Assembly (NCBI GenBank): GCA_963931865.1
Contig: OZ007510.1
Coordinates: forward strand, 2,632,747-2,696,746
DNA: 64,000 bases
Reading direction: 5' to 3'
Source: Axinella damicornis
Lineage: Eukaryota; Porifera; Demospongiae; Axinellida; Axinellidae
In this document: piece after piece, positions 50,216 through 63,100 of the stretch
Layout: each line of letters begins with the position of its first letter
Numbering within the stretch: the first letter of the stretch is position 1
Translations under genes and position numbers: made by a program
Notes under the pieces: generated by a model
Database searches by the model: none
What the model was told of the DNA's origin: nothing
Seen by the model: the letters and a program-made list of their open reading frames with translations, nothing else

Positions 50216-52219
50216 ATGAGCCATATCAAGAACATGAACGTGCGATTTAATCCCCCTTCTCTGGAGAACCAGTGCTTCCTCTTCCTCCTGTGTAGGCTGG
50301 AGGAGTACCCAGTCGAAGTCATCTGCCTGTTGCCGATCAGGATGCGCCACAAGCTTCTCTGCAACCTTCCCGTCGTGGACGTTTGTCAGTTGGAAAAACA
50401 CCCCTGGTTTGTGGAGGGGATAGACATGGAGGGTGTCTGGAAGGCTATATTTACCAAGAGGCAGCCCCCAGGGGTGAATGTCGAGGACGATGAGAAGGAA
50501 GACGACGAGAGTCAACCTGTAGCTGTGGATACTAATCGCGAGTTTGTGTGGAAGGAACACTACTTTCGAATTGTCACTGGCCTTGCTCTCAATTACATTA
50601 ATGTTATCGCCCCACAAGCCCACCTAAGATTCCTGATGGAACTTTTACTCTTTGTTGAGGATTGTCTGGGCATCACTGACTGGATGGAATTCTCCCTGCT
50701 CTACCTTTGCTGTGATAATGACGCTGATGAGATGCAACTGAGAGGGGGGGTGCTAAACAGTGGTAGATTTGCCTCCTTTCGTTATACTGCCTACATGCAC
50801 GACCACATTACGACCACTGCTCTGCTCAAGTTGGTAGTTGAAAAGTGCTGCATTCACCCCAAGGTGTTGCATATCATCTGTGACTACTTCATTGAATCCG
50901 ACCTTTGGAATTGCAGAGAGGAACACAAAGATTTCGTGAAGGAGCTGGTTAGTCAAGTGCAAGTGGTGAAGCTGCTCTTCATGGATGGAGTACCAAGTGA
51001 GTCTATAAATGTCCCATCCTTTATCCTGGAGGCCGTTCTTTCCTGTGAAGAGCCTCTTCTCAGGAGCCTTGTGATCAATGACTGTAGTTCGCATGCCATG
51101 GGAGATATCATTCTCTCCATAGCAGACTTGTTTTCGGAAGCAGAAGGCACACACTCCTCGGAACGTGTTAGAACTTCTTATAGTGGATTGTACCACCTCA
51201 TGCTTTCCATAAAGTTGAGAGAGCATGAGCATTGGGTCAGTAGTGCAGCAGCTCAGAGGCTGGCGCAGATGATACAGCACCAAGAGTCGCTGGTTTCCCT
51301 GAGCCTATGCTGCTGGAACCCATACCACAAGAAGAAGAAACCTCCCGGAGGATTTCTGCAGCTGTACTCCTCCCTTTCCAATCTGCTCACTCAACCTCAG
51401 TTTGATACTTTGGGGCTTGGAGGATTTGCTATGCCTCTCGGCGTTGCTGAAGACCTGCTTTATCAGTTCCTTACCTACCAACCCACTCGCACAAGAGGGA
51501 TGGTGGTGGGTGCGTTGGAGCTTAGCAGTAGGGTGAGCTCTAATCGGTGTAGTCCTGGACAGATTGCAATGCCAGATGAGAGTATCCATTACAAGAGCCT
51601 TTGCCTGGTTGAAACAGATATTCCAGAACCGTTGAGTGAGTGGCTCTTCAGTTGTAGGAAGCTGAGATTTAAGGTGTTTGAAGTCAATTCTGTTGATATC
51701 GAATCCCAAGCTGATGTGTTTCACCAGGTTGCACAGCATTCTGACTTTCAAGCAGAGAGCTTGTGTTTCAACAACACGTACATTAACACAAATTCCACCA
51801 CTGAAAGAGCCTTTGAAACGATTCTACAGAAATCGGACCTTAAGAAGCTGTCTCTGAATCATTGTGAACTTGGCATAACTGCACATCTGCCATATTTGGC
51901 TCAGGGACTCCGGAAACAAGCTGCAGTTGGGACACTAGAGTACCTGGACTTGTCGGATAATTGCATTGGCGAACAAACAGTGGTTTCCATTTCAGATGTG
52001 GAGATGCTCTTCGATGCGATCTTCTCTCTTCCGCAAATGGAGGGATTTACTCTAGTCATCAAGGAAAATATGTTAGTATCACAACACTTCTCCATGCTAC
52101 ACGCAGCATGGAGGCGAAAGGCTGGGGGAAAGAAACTCAAGCACCTAGAGTGTACAGGTAATTCCGTTCCAGAGGATACTTCAGACCTCCATGAGATGAC
52201 CTACCACTTAGTATTGTAG
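50216..52219 (+). CDS. Intronless leucine-rich-repeat protein
   Basis: A single 667-codon frame. The N-terminus (about residues 25-70) carries EYPVEVICLLPIRMRHKLLC and LPVVDVCQLE, resembling the substrate-receptor box (VHL-box/F-box-like) seen before LRRs in LRRC41-type proteins. An acidic spacer (EDDEKEDDES, about residue 90) follows. C-terminal LRR units: LKKLSLNHCELG, LEYLDLSDNCIGEQ, LKHLECTGNSVPE, among weaker ones. No signal peptide or membrane segment. Convergent with the DENND5 gene. The start is the first ATG in the open frame. Single-exon structure in an intron-rich neighbourhood suggests a retrocopy-derived or expanded family. A role as a ubiquitin-ligase receptor is inference. Confidence 0.85.
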   Translation: MSHIKNMNVRFNPPSLENQCFLFLLCRLEEYPVEVICLLPIRMRHKLLCNLPVVDVCQLEKHPWFVEGIDMEGVWKAIFTKRQPPGVNVEDDEKEDDESQPVAVDTNREFVWKEHYFRIVTGLALNYINVIAPQAHLRFLMELLLFVEDCLGITDWMEFSLLYLCCDNDADEMQLRGGVLNSGRFASFRYTAYMHDHITTTALLKLVVEKCCIHPKVLHIICDYFIESDLWNCREEHKDFVKELVSQVQVVKLLFMDGVPSESINVPSFILEAVLSCEEPLLRSLVINDCSSHAMGDIILSIADLFSEAEGTHSSERVRTSYSGLYHLMLSIKLREHEHWVSSAAAQRLAQMIQHQESLVSLSLCCWNPYHKKKKPPGGFLQLYSSLSNLLTQPQFDTLGLGGFAMPLGVAEDLLYQFLTYQPTRTRGMVVGALELSSRVSSNRCSPGQIAMPDESIHYKSLCLVETDIPEPLSEWLFSCRKLRFKVFEVNSVDIESQADVFHQVAQHSDFQAESLCFNNTYINTNSTTERAFETILQKSDLKKLSLNHCELGITAHLPYLAQGLRKQAAVGTLEYLDLSDNCIGEQTVVSISDVEMLFDAIFSLPQMEGFTLVIKENMLVSQHFSMLHAAWRRKAGGKKLKHLECTGNSVPEDTSDLHEMTYHLVL

Positions 52220-53418
52220 TGTTTCACCTTTCAGACCTGCTCTTGTCTATAACTTGTCCTTGGGAATTCACCTCATTATTATAAATAAGTTTTTATCTTT
52301 AATTTGTAGTCTGTAATCCTGTAAGAACAGGAAATGGTCAACCTGCATGCATGAAGAATGGCACTCCTGGTACCCACTGCAGCTGGCCAGTTGTGTATGC
52401 AGTGTTTTTGTTTGTGGTGGCCAAACTGAATTCGGGAAGGTATACTCATGATAGCAGTACACATGTACCTGTGCATTTTTGGTACTAAGCATCTTACCAT
52501 GCACCCCCAACCCAGCCCTACCCTCCTCCAAGCAATGTTGCACCCCCCCCCCCCCCCCCCCCCCCCCCATACCCCCACCTGATCCCCACTCTCTATACCT
52601 AACCTTACCTGGCAGTGAAAGGTATTCAGCTAGGGTGACGGCTCACCTCACCTTATAACCTCTGATCGCCAACCTGATTGGTTGGCATTCACAGCAGCCG
52701 TTCACATTTTGGTGGGAAACGCCCTGTGCACACGTAAACTGTGGACAATGATGAGTGTGCTACTGTCTCTGTCGTTTTTCTTTGGTCATAGATGCTGTTG
52801 GCCTCCTCAGGTGTAGGCCCTGCCATTGATGCTTCCTCCGTTCAATCTGTTGCTGTCCTTGGGTGGTGCCCAGAACCCATGCAGCTTGGGAATAAGTTTG
52901 AAAAGGGTTGGCGTCTGGGAACGAGGCATATAGGTAGCTGTGACAGCTGACCTGAGTAAAGCTATACCAATATGTATGTCATGCAACAGTTTAGCAATTG
53001 AAGATGAAGACAGTTAGTACCTACAGACTGCATTGTGCAATGCAATAATTACGATATGTACCCTAAAGCCCTTAAAATAGTACACCATATAAAAATACTT
53101 GCAGTCTACTATTTGCACTTCGTGTTACTCGCGTGATCCTCAATGAACCAGATCAGACACCTCAGAACTGATCACATGACTGTACTCTAAACTGCGTAAT
53201 GCACACTTTAGTATGCATTACCTAGATATTGCACACTTTACAGTAGGCCAAGCTATGCAATTTTAAAAGTTTTTGTGTGATATAATACAAACTAGATGAT
53301 CAGGAAAAGTACTTACACAGCCACACTAACACAAGACACAGTATATCAATATAAATTCATCATGCAATGGTGGGTTGATAGGTGGGAAGAGGAGCATGAC
53401 TGCAAGGAGATGATTCTA
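52220..53418. other. Convergent intergenic region
   Basis: Between the LRR stop and the DENND5 stop. Contains a poly-C run at 52543-52568, a transposon-end-like GGCGTCTGGGAACGAGGCATA at about 52912-52932, and a diverged copy of the 21.3-kb repeat at about 53130-53240. Confidence 0.5.
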
Positions 53419-54876
53419 TCACAAGCCCTGGGTGAGCAGAGGCTCCAGTCTAACAGGGACGGAGTGGGTTGAGGAAAGTGTACCAAGTAGAAAATGGAGA
53501 AGTTCACGATCGCGGAGAAACGAATCAGGCTCGTAAAGTCCTGGGAGGATGGGGCTCTGAGATACTAGCTCAATCCAGTAGGCAAGATAGTGATCCCTGT
53601 AAGGTAAAAGATTATTGTGTGTCATACAGTCACCATACAACCCCCCCCCCCCCCCCCCAATAGACTGTACTATTAGAACTACTGCAATCATGTTAGAACA
53701 TAGGGATAAGCAGAACAGCAAAATGTCGGAAATGATAGCGTAAGTATACAGCCCCACCCTACAGTATAACGATGAATTCTTACTCACCTAATGCCTATAC
53801 AGAGGAACTGGACAGCCTGCAGATAAAAGATCATACATATCACATCTATAGAATAGAATACCTTCTCCTTCTCCTCTTCTCCCTTGCCTCGCCCCTGAGT
53901 TGTCTCCCCTCTCCTCTGAGCCCCCCATCTCCCCTTCCACTCACAGTAACTATTGTGCTAATCTTGTAGCAACAGAACCAATACCTTCTCATCCTTCCCA
54001 ATATTAGGGTTGTTTGAGTTGATGCGCGGAACAGCATTGAGGAACATCTGCCTGGCATGTCCCTCCATCCCGGGTGAAGTGTTGCCGCTGTCCGGTGAAG
54101 GCTCAGCAGACAAGGATTCATGGACCCTCTCCAGCAAGTCCCAGATGAAGAGTCGCTTCTGGAACTTTCGACTGTTCCGGAATCCCAGGTGGAACACCTA
54201 GACAGTGAGGGAGAGGCTGCATCATTCAATGCAGATCCACGCACTACTGACAGACCCAATAGTCCATTCATACTGTTCTATGACAGAGTTGCTGTCTCCA
54301 TGGCAACACAAACTTGATTTACCTGTTCCATACACCTCACAAAACCACTTGGTCCATGAATGAGCTGAAGCATCTCCAGCTATGGCAGCATTGGGGGGAA
54401 TGAAACACAAATGAACTGGGGTGTCTCAAGTTATTGCAAACACAGGAGTGCAAAGCCCTTCCTCCATTCTTACACAGGTGTCCCGATTCTTGCTCTGACT
54501 CAGTGTCCTGATCTTCTCCACAACTGACTTGAGGCTGAACTTGATGTTTGTAGCCTTCAGCTCTGGATGGGTTAGATCGCAATCAGTAAACTCTTAGCAT
54601 GAAGGTACGTGTACTCCATAACGTATGTCTGCTTCAACTCTTCTAACCAACCAAGAACATAGTCATTAGTTGGTAAAGAGTTAAAGCATGAACCGGGGAA
54701 TATGGGTATGACAGTTTAACATGTCATTACCTCTGCAGGACTGTTAGCAGCTGCAGTGGAACCTGTCTATAGAGGTCACCTTGGGACAAAATGTCTGTTG
54801 CTTACTTTCCTCGCTGTCTTTCCTGGTTGCTCTTCTCCTGCCGGGGGAGGCGGGTAGCACGCTATCCACATCTGGA
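53419..54876 (-). CDS. DENND5-like: C-terminal RUN2 exons
   Basis: About 54810-54876 (PASPGRRRATRKDSEE), about 54480-54587 (LKATNIKFSLKSVVEKIRTL), about 54325-54391 (EMLQLIHGPSGFVRCMEQ), 53985-54197 (LGFRNSRKFQKRLFIWDLLE..NNPNIGKDEK), about 53788-53822 (AVQFLCIGIR) and the last exon about 53419-53606 (DHYLAYWIELVSQS..LEPLLTQGL). In the family the RUN2 segment docks Rab6. Confidence 0.88.
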
Positions 54877-57800
54877 GGGGGAGGGGGAGAAGGAAGTGGG
54901 AAAGGGTGAAGGGGAGCAAAGCAAAAGATGGCAATTTCTCTCACACACCCATCAGCTGAACAAGAACAGTTTTCTTACTGAGTGCACTCATGGTGCATGA
55001 CTTGACCATGGTCAGTGGTACCCTCTCTGCCACTAGAAATGTCTCTACACTTCCATCATCCGCTGACCGGGCAAGCCAGTGACCACTATTGAACCTGGAG
55101 GGGGAGAGCAAATGGATAAGTATGATGCATGATGGTGTGTGCACATGTGTGATGGGGGTGGGAAGTGAGCGTGGGGTTGGTGTGGTACACGATTGATTCG
55201 GATATGATACATTCATTGTGGCTGTCCCTGGCCACGTGATGTAGACTTACCGGTAAGTCTGTCCCGTGGTGACATTGTGCACTAGTACCATCTCCACAAA
55301 GAGGCTGGGGGTGAGGCCAGAGTTGTCGTGGCCAACACGAAGACACGTCAGAGGACCTAGGTTTGTGCACTGGATAGGCCGGGATGGAAGAGAGCATGAA
55401 TATTAGGGGGAGAATACCATCTTACCTCACAAGATCAAGCAAACTACAGTAATAGTTTCGCATCAGTGCCCACACCCTGGCCACCGTAAAGTAACCTGCT
55501 GAGCTTCAGGTTGTTCATGCACAAGTCCTCATATTTACATGTGTGTGCCTTTCTACAAACATGAGAGAACTACATTTGCTTAGTTACTGCAACTGATTGT
55601 CAATGGGATGTGGGAGTGGCCCGGGACCAAGGTCCCTCCCAGTGCTCCAACAAAGATCAGGACAAGGGCACATGAGATATGCCTATGGTTCAGGTGTAGT
55701 TGCTATGGTTACAAGTGTTGGTGGTGCTTACCGTGACATCACACTGGTACTCCCCCCGGGGTATCTCTGTCACCCCAGTCTCCCCACACTGCCCGGCCAG
55801 GTTGACATACAGGCACGCTGTGCTCAGACCAAAGTGTTTCCCCTCTCCCACCACCAAGATATGATATGTCATGGCTGGGAGGGAGTCGGGAAAAATAAAG
55901 ATCACTCATGGATACAAGGCTAGCAAAACTTCCTACTATCCCTTCCCTTTCCCACTCTTGAGATCTCTTCATCCCTCTATTCTATCCTCCTTCCTCCCCT
56001 CCCCAACTCTCCTCTCCTCCCCCCTCCCTATTCTGTTCTCTCTCCTTACTAGCATTGCTGAACCCAGTGGTGAAGCATGTGAAGTCTCGGGCAGTGAGGG
56101 TGAGGAGATGGCAGAGAAACTGCTCCCTCTCCTCCTCTGTACGCAGGAACGCATACTCACGGTAGCGACGACTATCGTGTGTGTATATGCCATGAATGTG
56201 TGAGCAGGCGAGAAAATTCATGAGAATATGGACGTGTGTATCAGCACAATAACTTCTATGGCAATGGGTGTAATTTTGGGTTCACATATGTACATGTACT
56301 GCCATCCAGCTACAATGCACTGAATACAGACAAGATTCATGTAACATCCCTTCCTACTGAGTGCACACACAAACACACACACTCACTTGCAGAGGTCTTC
56401 ATTGGCTAGCAGATGAGAAAGATGTCTTGACAGAGATTTCTTCTCCAGAACCAGCCTGGAGAGGTTCAGACAAGCCAGTCAACACACGACACTCAATTGA
56501 CTCATGAGTGCAATTACATTCAGCGAATTGGCATCAAATCATCACCTCCGTACAGCTCACTGCCACAGAAATACATGTACAGTGTACCAGTACTAATGCA
56601 CCCCCTCTTAAGGTAGTATTGGCCCCGACGGTTAAAGGTATCCTAACCGTAAAGGGATAATGCTACCTTAAGGTCAGGGCCCCGATGGTTAAAGGTATCC
56701 TAACCGTAAAGGGATAATGCTACCTCAAGGTCAGGGCCCTGATGGTTAAAGGTATCCTAATGGTAAAGGAATAATGCTAAGGTCAGGGCCCTGATGGTTA
56801 AAGGTATCCTAACGGTAAAGGGATAATGCTACCTTAAGGTCAGGGCCCCGATGGTTAAAGGTATCCTAACGGTAAAGGGATAATGCTAAGGTCAGGGCCC
56901 CGATGGTTAAAGGTATCCTAACGGTAAAGGGTTAATGCTACCTTAATACTGACTCACCTAACCCATGCCCTCGCATGGCCGACGTCTGTTTTTAATTGAC
57001 GCATGTTATGAACAATTCTGCGGCAAGAAAAAAGGAGACCAGTCATGATTGCAAACTAATGTGAAGGGGAGGGAGGGAGGGAGGAAGGGAGGAAGGGAAG
57101 GAGGGCTAGGGAGGGAAGGAGCAAAGGAGAGAGGGCAGGAGGGAAGGAGGAAGGGAGGGAGAGGAAGGGAGAGCGAGAGGGAAAGGAGGAGGGGGGTTTT
57201 CTGGATTACTACTCACAGCAGGTCTGAGATGAGGGAGGAGGGAGGGGGGTGAAGGATGGCCTCTACCTGAGCCCTCAGCTGAGGGGACTGGAACCTCCTC
57301 CTGCGGAAGTGGGCCTTCAGGTTCTGAGCAGAACGGGGACTTTCCTCCGGAGACCCTGATTGGAGGGCAGAAGGGGGAAGGAGAAGGGAAGCACATGTAC
57401 ATGTAGCGGCTAAGGTGTGTGTGCGTTTGCAAAAGTGCTGACTCACTGGCACCAGTGGAAAGAAAAGCGAGGGAGGACATTGATGATGTGAGGGGGTGAG
57501 GGGGTGAGGATGTGGAGGGTGACAGTGGAGATACGAACTCCTCCTTCCCCTGAGTCTCAGCATACGCCATCAGGTGGGCCCAGAGAGGGGACTTGCTCTG
57601 ATGGGAGGGAGAGGAATACCTTAAGTGCAATCCCCAATTCCTTTCAAACCACAGCCATTTCCAGTCCATGGATCCGTTCATTGCATTACAAGTGACCGAT
57701 CTCCTGCGTTGTCATGCTCCCACTGAACTGACACATACTAGTGTTCAGGAATCCTTAACCACACCCATCAATCAGTGAAATTTCAGTCAGGTCTGTCGGG

Positions 57801-60090
57801 CATTCACGCATCACCAAAGGTCTTGAGCGGTGATGTTAGACTGGGAAGGTCTAATGAGGTACATGCATATGTAAGGCAATTTCTACGTGGAGACTGCTGC
57901 CTTGAAAGGGCTTCATACGGACCCTATGGGTGACAGACGCGTGAGGTCTCCCTGTAACTTGGATAAATACTGAATCATGTACACACACACACCATACCTC
58001 TCTCTTCTTGAGCCCATGTCCCCATATCCTCTCCAGTAGGTCACACAGGTAGGCGATGTGAGTGTTCTCTTCAATGGAGTTCTGGTTGTCACCGCTGCTA
58101 CCCAGCATGTGCTTCACCTGCAGAGCAGCAACCGATCATCGATCGTCATAACGTATGCAGTTACTGAACTAGTAAACAAGCAGGAATGTATCACATTGTG
58201 GGACGTGCAACAACCCCTGTAGCCTCGTACCCAGGCCTTCAATCGCGGGGGGAAGGCCTGGTATACACTGTTTGCGAAGGCTGAAAATGACACGGATGAC
58301 TGTGAAAGAAGAGCAGCGCTCCTCCATGAGAGCTGTGTACGAAGGCAGCGACGTGTTCGTGTGGCTAGCTACCTACTGGCTATGGCAAGAGCCTGTGCTA
58401 CCAAGCGCTCCCTTTCCTCATGGACTAGCTACAAGAAGGGACTTGTAGACAGTGGAAAGAGCTGTGGTGTGCTTGTTGTAAGCCCTTTGATCGCTCTCAT
58501 GCACACGTCATCGGTTAAGCCCAACCCATTCGCAAACGTCACAATTAAAATTGACGTAATATTCACATTTAAGTTAAACGCATGCGCAAACAGTGTATAC
58601 CAGGCCTTCCCTCCGCGATTGAAGGCCTGGGTACGAGGCTACAACCCCTGATGTCATGTGCCCAAGTCGTGTTGAACACAGATGCAATCTGATGTGAGAC
58701 ACTAACAGTGCTCATCTGATGTGAGACACTAACAGTGGGCACAGGCCCACTGCGACTGTGCACTAACAGTGGGCACAGGCCCACTGCGACTGTGCACTAA
58801 CAGTGGGCACAGGCCCACTGCGACTGTGCACTAACAGTGGGCACAGGCCCACTGCGACTGTGCACTAACAGTGGGCACAGGCCCACTGCGACTGTGCACT
58901 AACAGTGGGCACAGGCCCACTGCGACTGTGCACTAACAGTGGGCACAGGCCCACTGCGACTGTGCACTAACAGTGGGCACAGGCCCACTGCGACTGTGCA
59001 CTAACAGTGGGCACAGGCCCACTGCGACTGTGCACTAACAGTGGGCACAGGCCCACTGCGACTGTGCACTAACAGTGGGCACAGGCCCACTGCGACTGTG
59101 CACTAACAGTGGGCACAGGCCCACTGCGACTGTGCACTAACAGTGGGCACAGGCCCACTGCGACTGTGCACTAACAGTGGGCACAGGCCCACTGCGACTG
59201 TGCACTAACAGTGGGCACAGGCCCACTGCGACTGTGCACTAACAGTGGGCACAGGCCCACTGCGACTGTGTCACACGTGGACTTGTATTCTAATTTTTGC
59301 ATGCTCAAAAGAAACTCACAATCAAAACCACTCCTACAAGGGACGACAAGGGTATACATGTACTCAAGTGAGAAGAAATGCCAGCTAGCCCCTCCACGTT
59401 CATTTTGACACACTGCAAGCCATCACAACTAGCCACAACAAAGAGTACTACTACACCAGCACGTGCAGTGTACGGTACTACAGCACAAGCAAGAGCACAC
59501 ACACGATGGTGTCCTGCCCTCCACTGTCACCCCCAACTAACACATCCTGAGATGGTGTCCTGCCCTCCACTATCACCCCCGACTAACACATCCTGAGATG
59601 GTGTCCTGCCCTCCACTATCACCCCCAACTAACACACCCTGAGTCTGCTTTCCCTCCACAGCTGGTTAACAAATTTGGCATGGCTGTGGGAAGAGAACCC
59701 ACTTCCACCATGACCTCCACCACCCCCTGAAGTACGTAGCCGACGAGACATCGGAAGACCCTATAGGGAACCAGAGGAAGGGAAGGAGGGAGGGAGGATA
59801 TTCCACAATGGAGTATCACTAGCTACTGACCAGCATGCAGCTACTCTACGTGCATCTGGGGCTAGTGACCACCAGCATGCAGCTACTCTACGTGCATCTG
59901 GGGCTAGTGACCACCAGCATGCAGCTACTCTACGTGCATCTGGGGCTACTGACCATCATGGGGCTACTGCCAGGTAGTGCTGGAATACTTCCTCCACTGG
60001 TGGAGCCAGGAATCCTGTCCCCTCCACGGTGACCCACACTCCCCTCCTTGCCACCCTCCATCTGTGTGGGTGTGTATAAGCAAGTGTATG

Positions 60091-60122
<32 letters not shown>

Positions 60123-63100
60123 ACGTGTGTATGTGGTGCATGTGTGTATGAGTGTGTGGTGTGTGTGTGGTGTGTGTGTGTGTGTAGTGTGTGTGTGTGG
60201 TGTGTGTGGTGTGTGTGTATGTGAATAGCTACACAGGGCTACTGACCAGCATTGGAAACAGTTAGCCTCAACCCCCCTCCGTGCCTGGGTTCGAGGCTAG
60301 GGAACAGGGGGAAGCATGAGCGCATACCGTACAAAAAGGGCAGCCTTACCTCTGTTCCCACGGTTACTATAATATTTAGGAAATGGATGCAGTAATGGTG
60401 TCATACATGTAGGTACACAGCAGGTCATGCACCACGACCAGTACAATGTCACACAGTGCAGCCACAGTGAAGAAGGGTTTCCCAGGCCGGCAGTGATCGT
60501 AGAATTGATTTTTTTCACAAAGGCCTAAGCTGGGTATCAGGCTATGGCAGATCATAGGCATTAATTGTTAACCCAATCTGCATTAAATTTTGTCAAAAAT
60601 ATACACATAGTGCAGGGCTCGTCCCAATTATAGCCTGTGTACACATACCTGTAGCAGTGATGAGTCGAGCTGCGGGAACAGTCCCGGAATGAGCGTCCCG
60701 CCTGTACCTCCCTGCTTGGTGAGGGGGTGGGGGAGGGGGGCCGTCTCATTAATGACATCAGCAACCATCCCCAGGGTGTCCCCCATCTCACTGGAGCAAC
60801 CTGAGTGTGTACATGTATGTGAATGTATATGTGCGTGTGTGTGTGTATGGAGGGGGGGGGGGGGGGTGGTGTTATGTGTGGTCAGTCTTTGTGCATATGT
60901 GTTGAGCGTGTGCACACACGTATGGTGTTGATTGTTGCGTGTGTGTTGGGTATGTGCGTGTATGTTGTGTTGTGTACATGTGTGTTGAGCGTTATGTCTA
61001 GCCTCGTTCCCAGGCTCCTCCCCAGCTTTTGTCGCATACTGTACTAATGGGACAAAAAAAGCTGGGGAGGAGCCTGGGAATGAGGCTATGTTATGCGTGT
61101 GTTATGTTGGCTTGTGGATGTGACGCAAGGAGACTAATACTTCCACACTTCATGGACAATGAATGATTTGTTCTCTCTTCCCCCCTCCCTCACTTTCACT
61201 CCTGGACCCCGGTGTGGTAGGAAGACCACTCTTGTCACGGTAGCTCTCCACCCGGGAGTCAAACACCACCAGATTCTGCCCGGCCCTCTCCGGCTCCCAG
61301 AACATGACGATCTTCTGGTCGATGAACGAACAGAACATGGCGGTCTCAAGGAACGCAGAGTAAAATGGCCGATAGTTTGTTGGCTGATCCGAGATGAAGG
61401 CAGTCTTGTCAAAGTTCTGAAACTGCTCTCTGTTTCTCAGCCATTGGTCGTAGCTCTGCCGAGGGACGATGATGAAGTTTTCGTAGTTTGCAAAGTGCTC
61501 CACAAAGTACGATGCAAAGACCTCCCTGATGGCCGTTTTGAAGCTTATTTCCGACTTCTCAGGAATACAATCCCACTCGCTCTTTGACTCTTCTGAGATA
61601 TCGTCTGTGTCCTCAAGGTCAAAGGCTCCTTCATCTGTCTCACTGCCTGGTGAGAGGGGGGTCTTGATCCCAGCCCTGGAGGCGATATTGATGAGGTTGG
61701 GGATATGCGGATTGGTCATGGCAGTTTCGGTGAGCAGTTTCTTCAACTCTGACCCCTGCACTTTGTCTGACAGCTCCCTCACTATCCTAGAGGAAGTAGA
61801 GCCAAACTATAACAGACACACACTCGAACCACACCCACCCATCCACACCCCCTCACACCCAACACCCACCCACACACACACACATGTGGACATACTTCAA
61901 TGCCTCAATGATGCTTGGCCTGGAGGGTGTGGTCTCGGGGGAGTGAGGCAGCACGGTAACATCAGCACAGTCCACTGCGTGCTCCTGGACCTCCTCTGAC
62001 ACACGCAGTGTGAGTCGGTCCATGTCGGGGAGACTGGGGAGGTCATCGGGACACTCCACTATGCCCTCGTCCACATCAACTTGGCAGAGGGAGGCCTGGT
62101 GGAGGAGATGAGAAGGGATGAAGAGAGGGAGGAGGGGAACAACAGGATGCTTAGCAGACACTCCTTCAACATCAAAGGTATTCATGGACACTAGGTACAT
62201 GTATATTTAGACGTGTATGAAGAGCAGCCTTGTTCCCTGTCCCATGTTCAGCTTTTCACCGCTTGCAATATTGCAGGTGACGGGTGTGGGACTGGGAACG
62301 AGGCTATATGAAGAGTTGAATGCTGTCACTATTTCTATGTTTCTCCTATGCAACGGGTATGCAACAGACTGCTCAAATCAGAGCACCTCATTAGGAAGGT
62401 ACTTGCTGTCAGTGCTGCTGTCGACCTTCAGTCCCATGATGTACGGGACGGGGGCGTCCAGAAACCCTCGCTGAGAGGTGGGCAGGATGGGCACAAACAC
62501 GTGCTGCCAGGTGAAGGGGAAGATGAGCGCTGTGGCACAGTGTGCACACAGCATCAGCCGCTCATAGTCTGTGGGGACACATGAAACACAATGTACAGCG
62601 TCAGCAATGATGAATACCATCACAACAACTCAGTTAACTAGCCGAGTCTACACCATGACATTAACAGGAGCACACGAGGGAGAAGGAGCGTCCAACTCTC
62701 GTACCACATGCAAATTCAACATCTCGTATCAGCTTTTACCATATTTGGTAGTACACATAATTGATTGCTGCTTAGCTTCTGTTAACTACCTATCTTAAGT
62801 GTCTGCGGCCACAGCTTCCAAATATGGTCAAACATTTAATGTACTTTGACAACACAAGTTCTGCTAGATCGGTCTCCATCATGTACAAGTTCTGCTAGAC
62901 CGGTCTCCATCATGTACTCCTGGTTTAAACCTGGCATATAATGAGTGCGTCAGATGACCATGTACAATGTACTGACTGTGCAGCAAGGAAAGCCAACACG
63001 CACATGATACTGTGTCACGGAAGAGCTATGCCCAGGCCGTGTACACGTACTCTGAGCCTCTACACCACAGCACAGATTAGTTGAGGACTAGTACCCTGGC

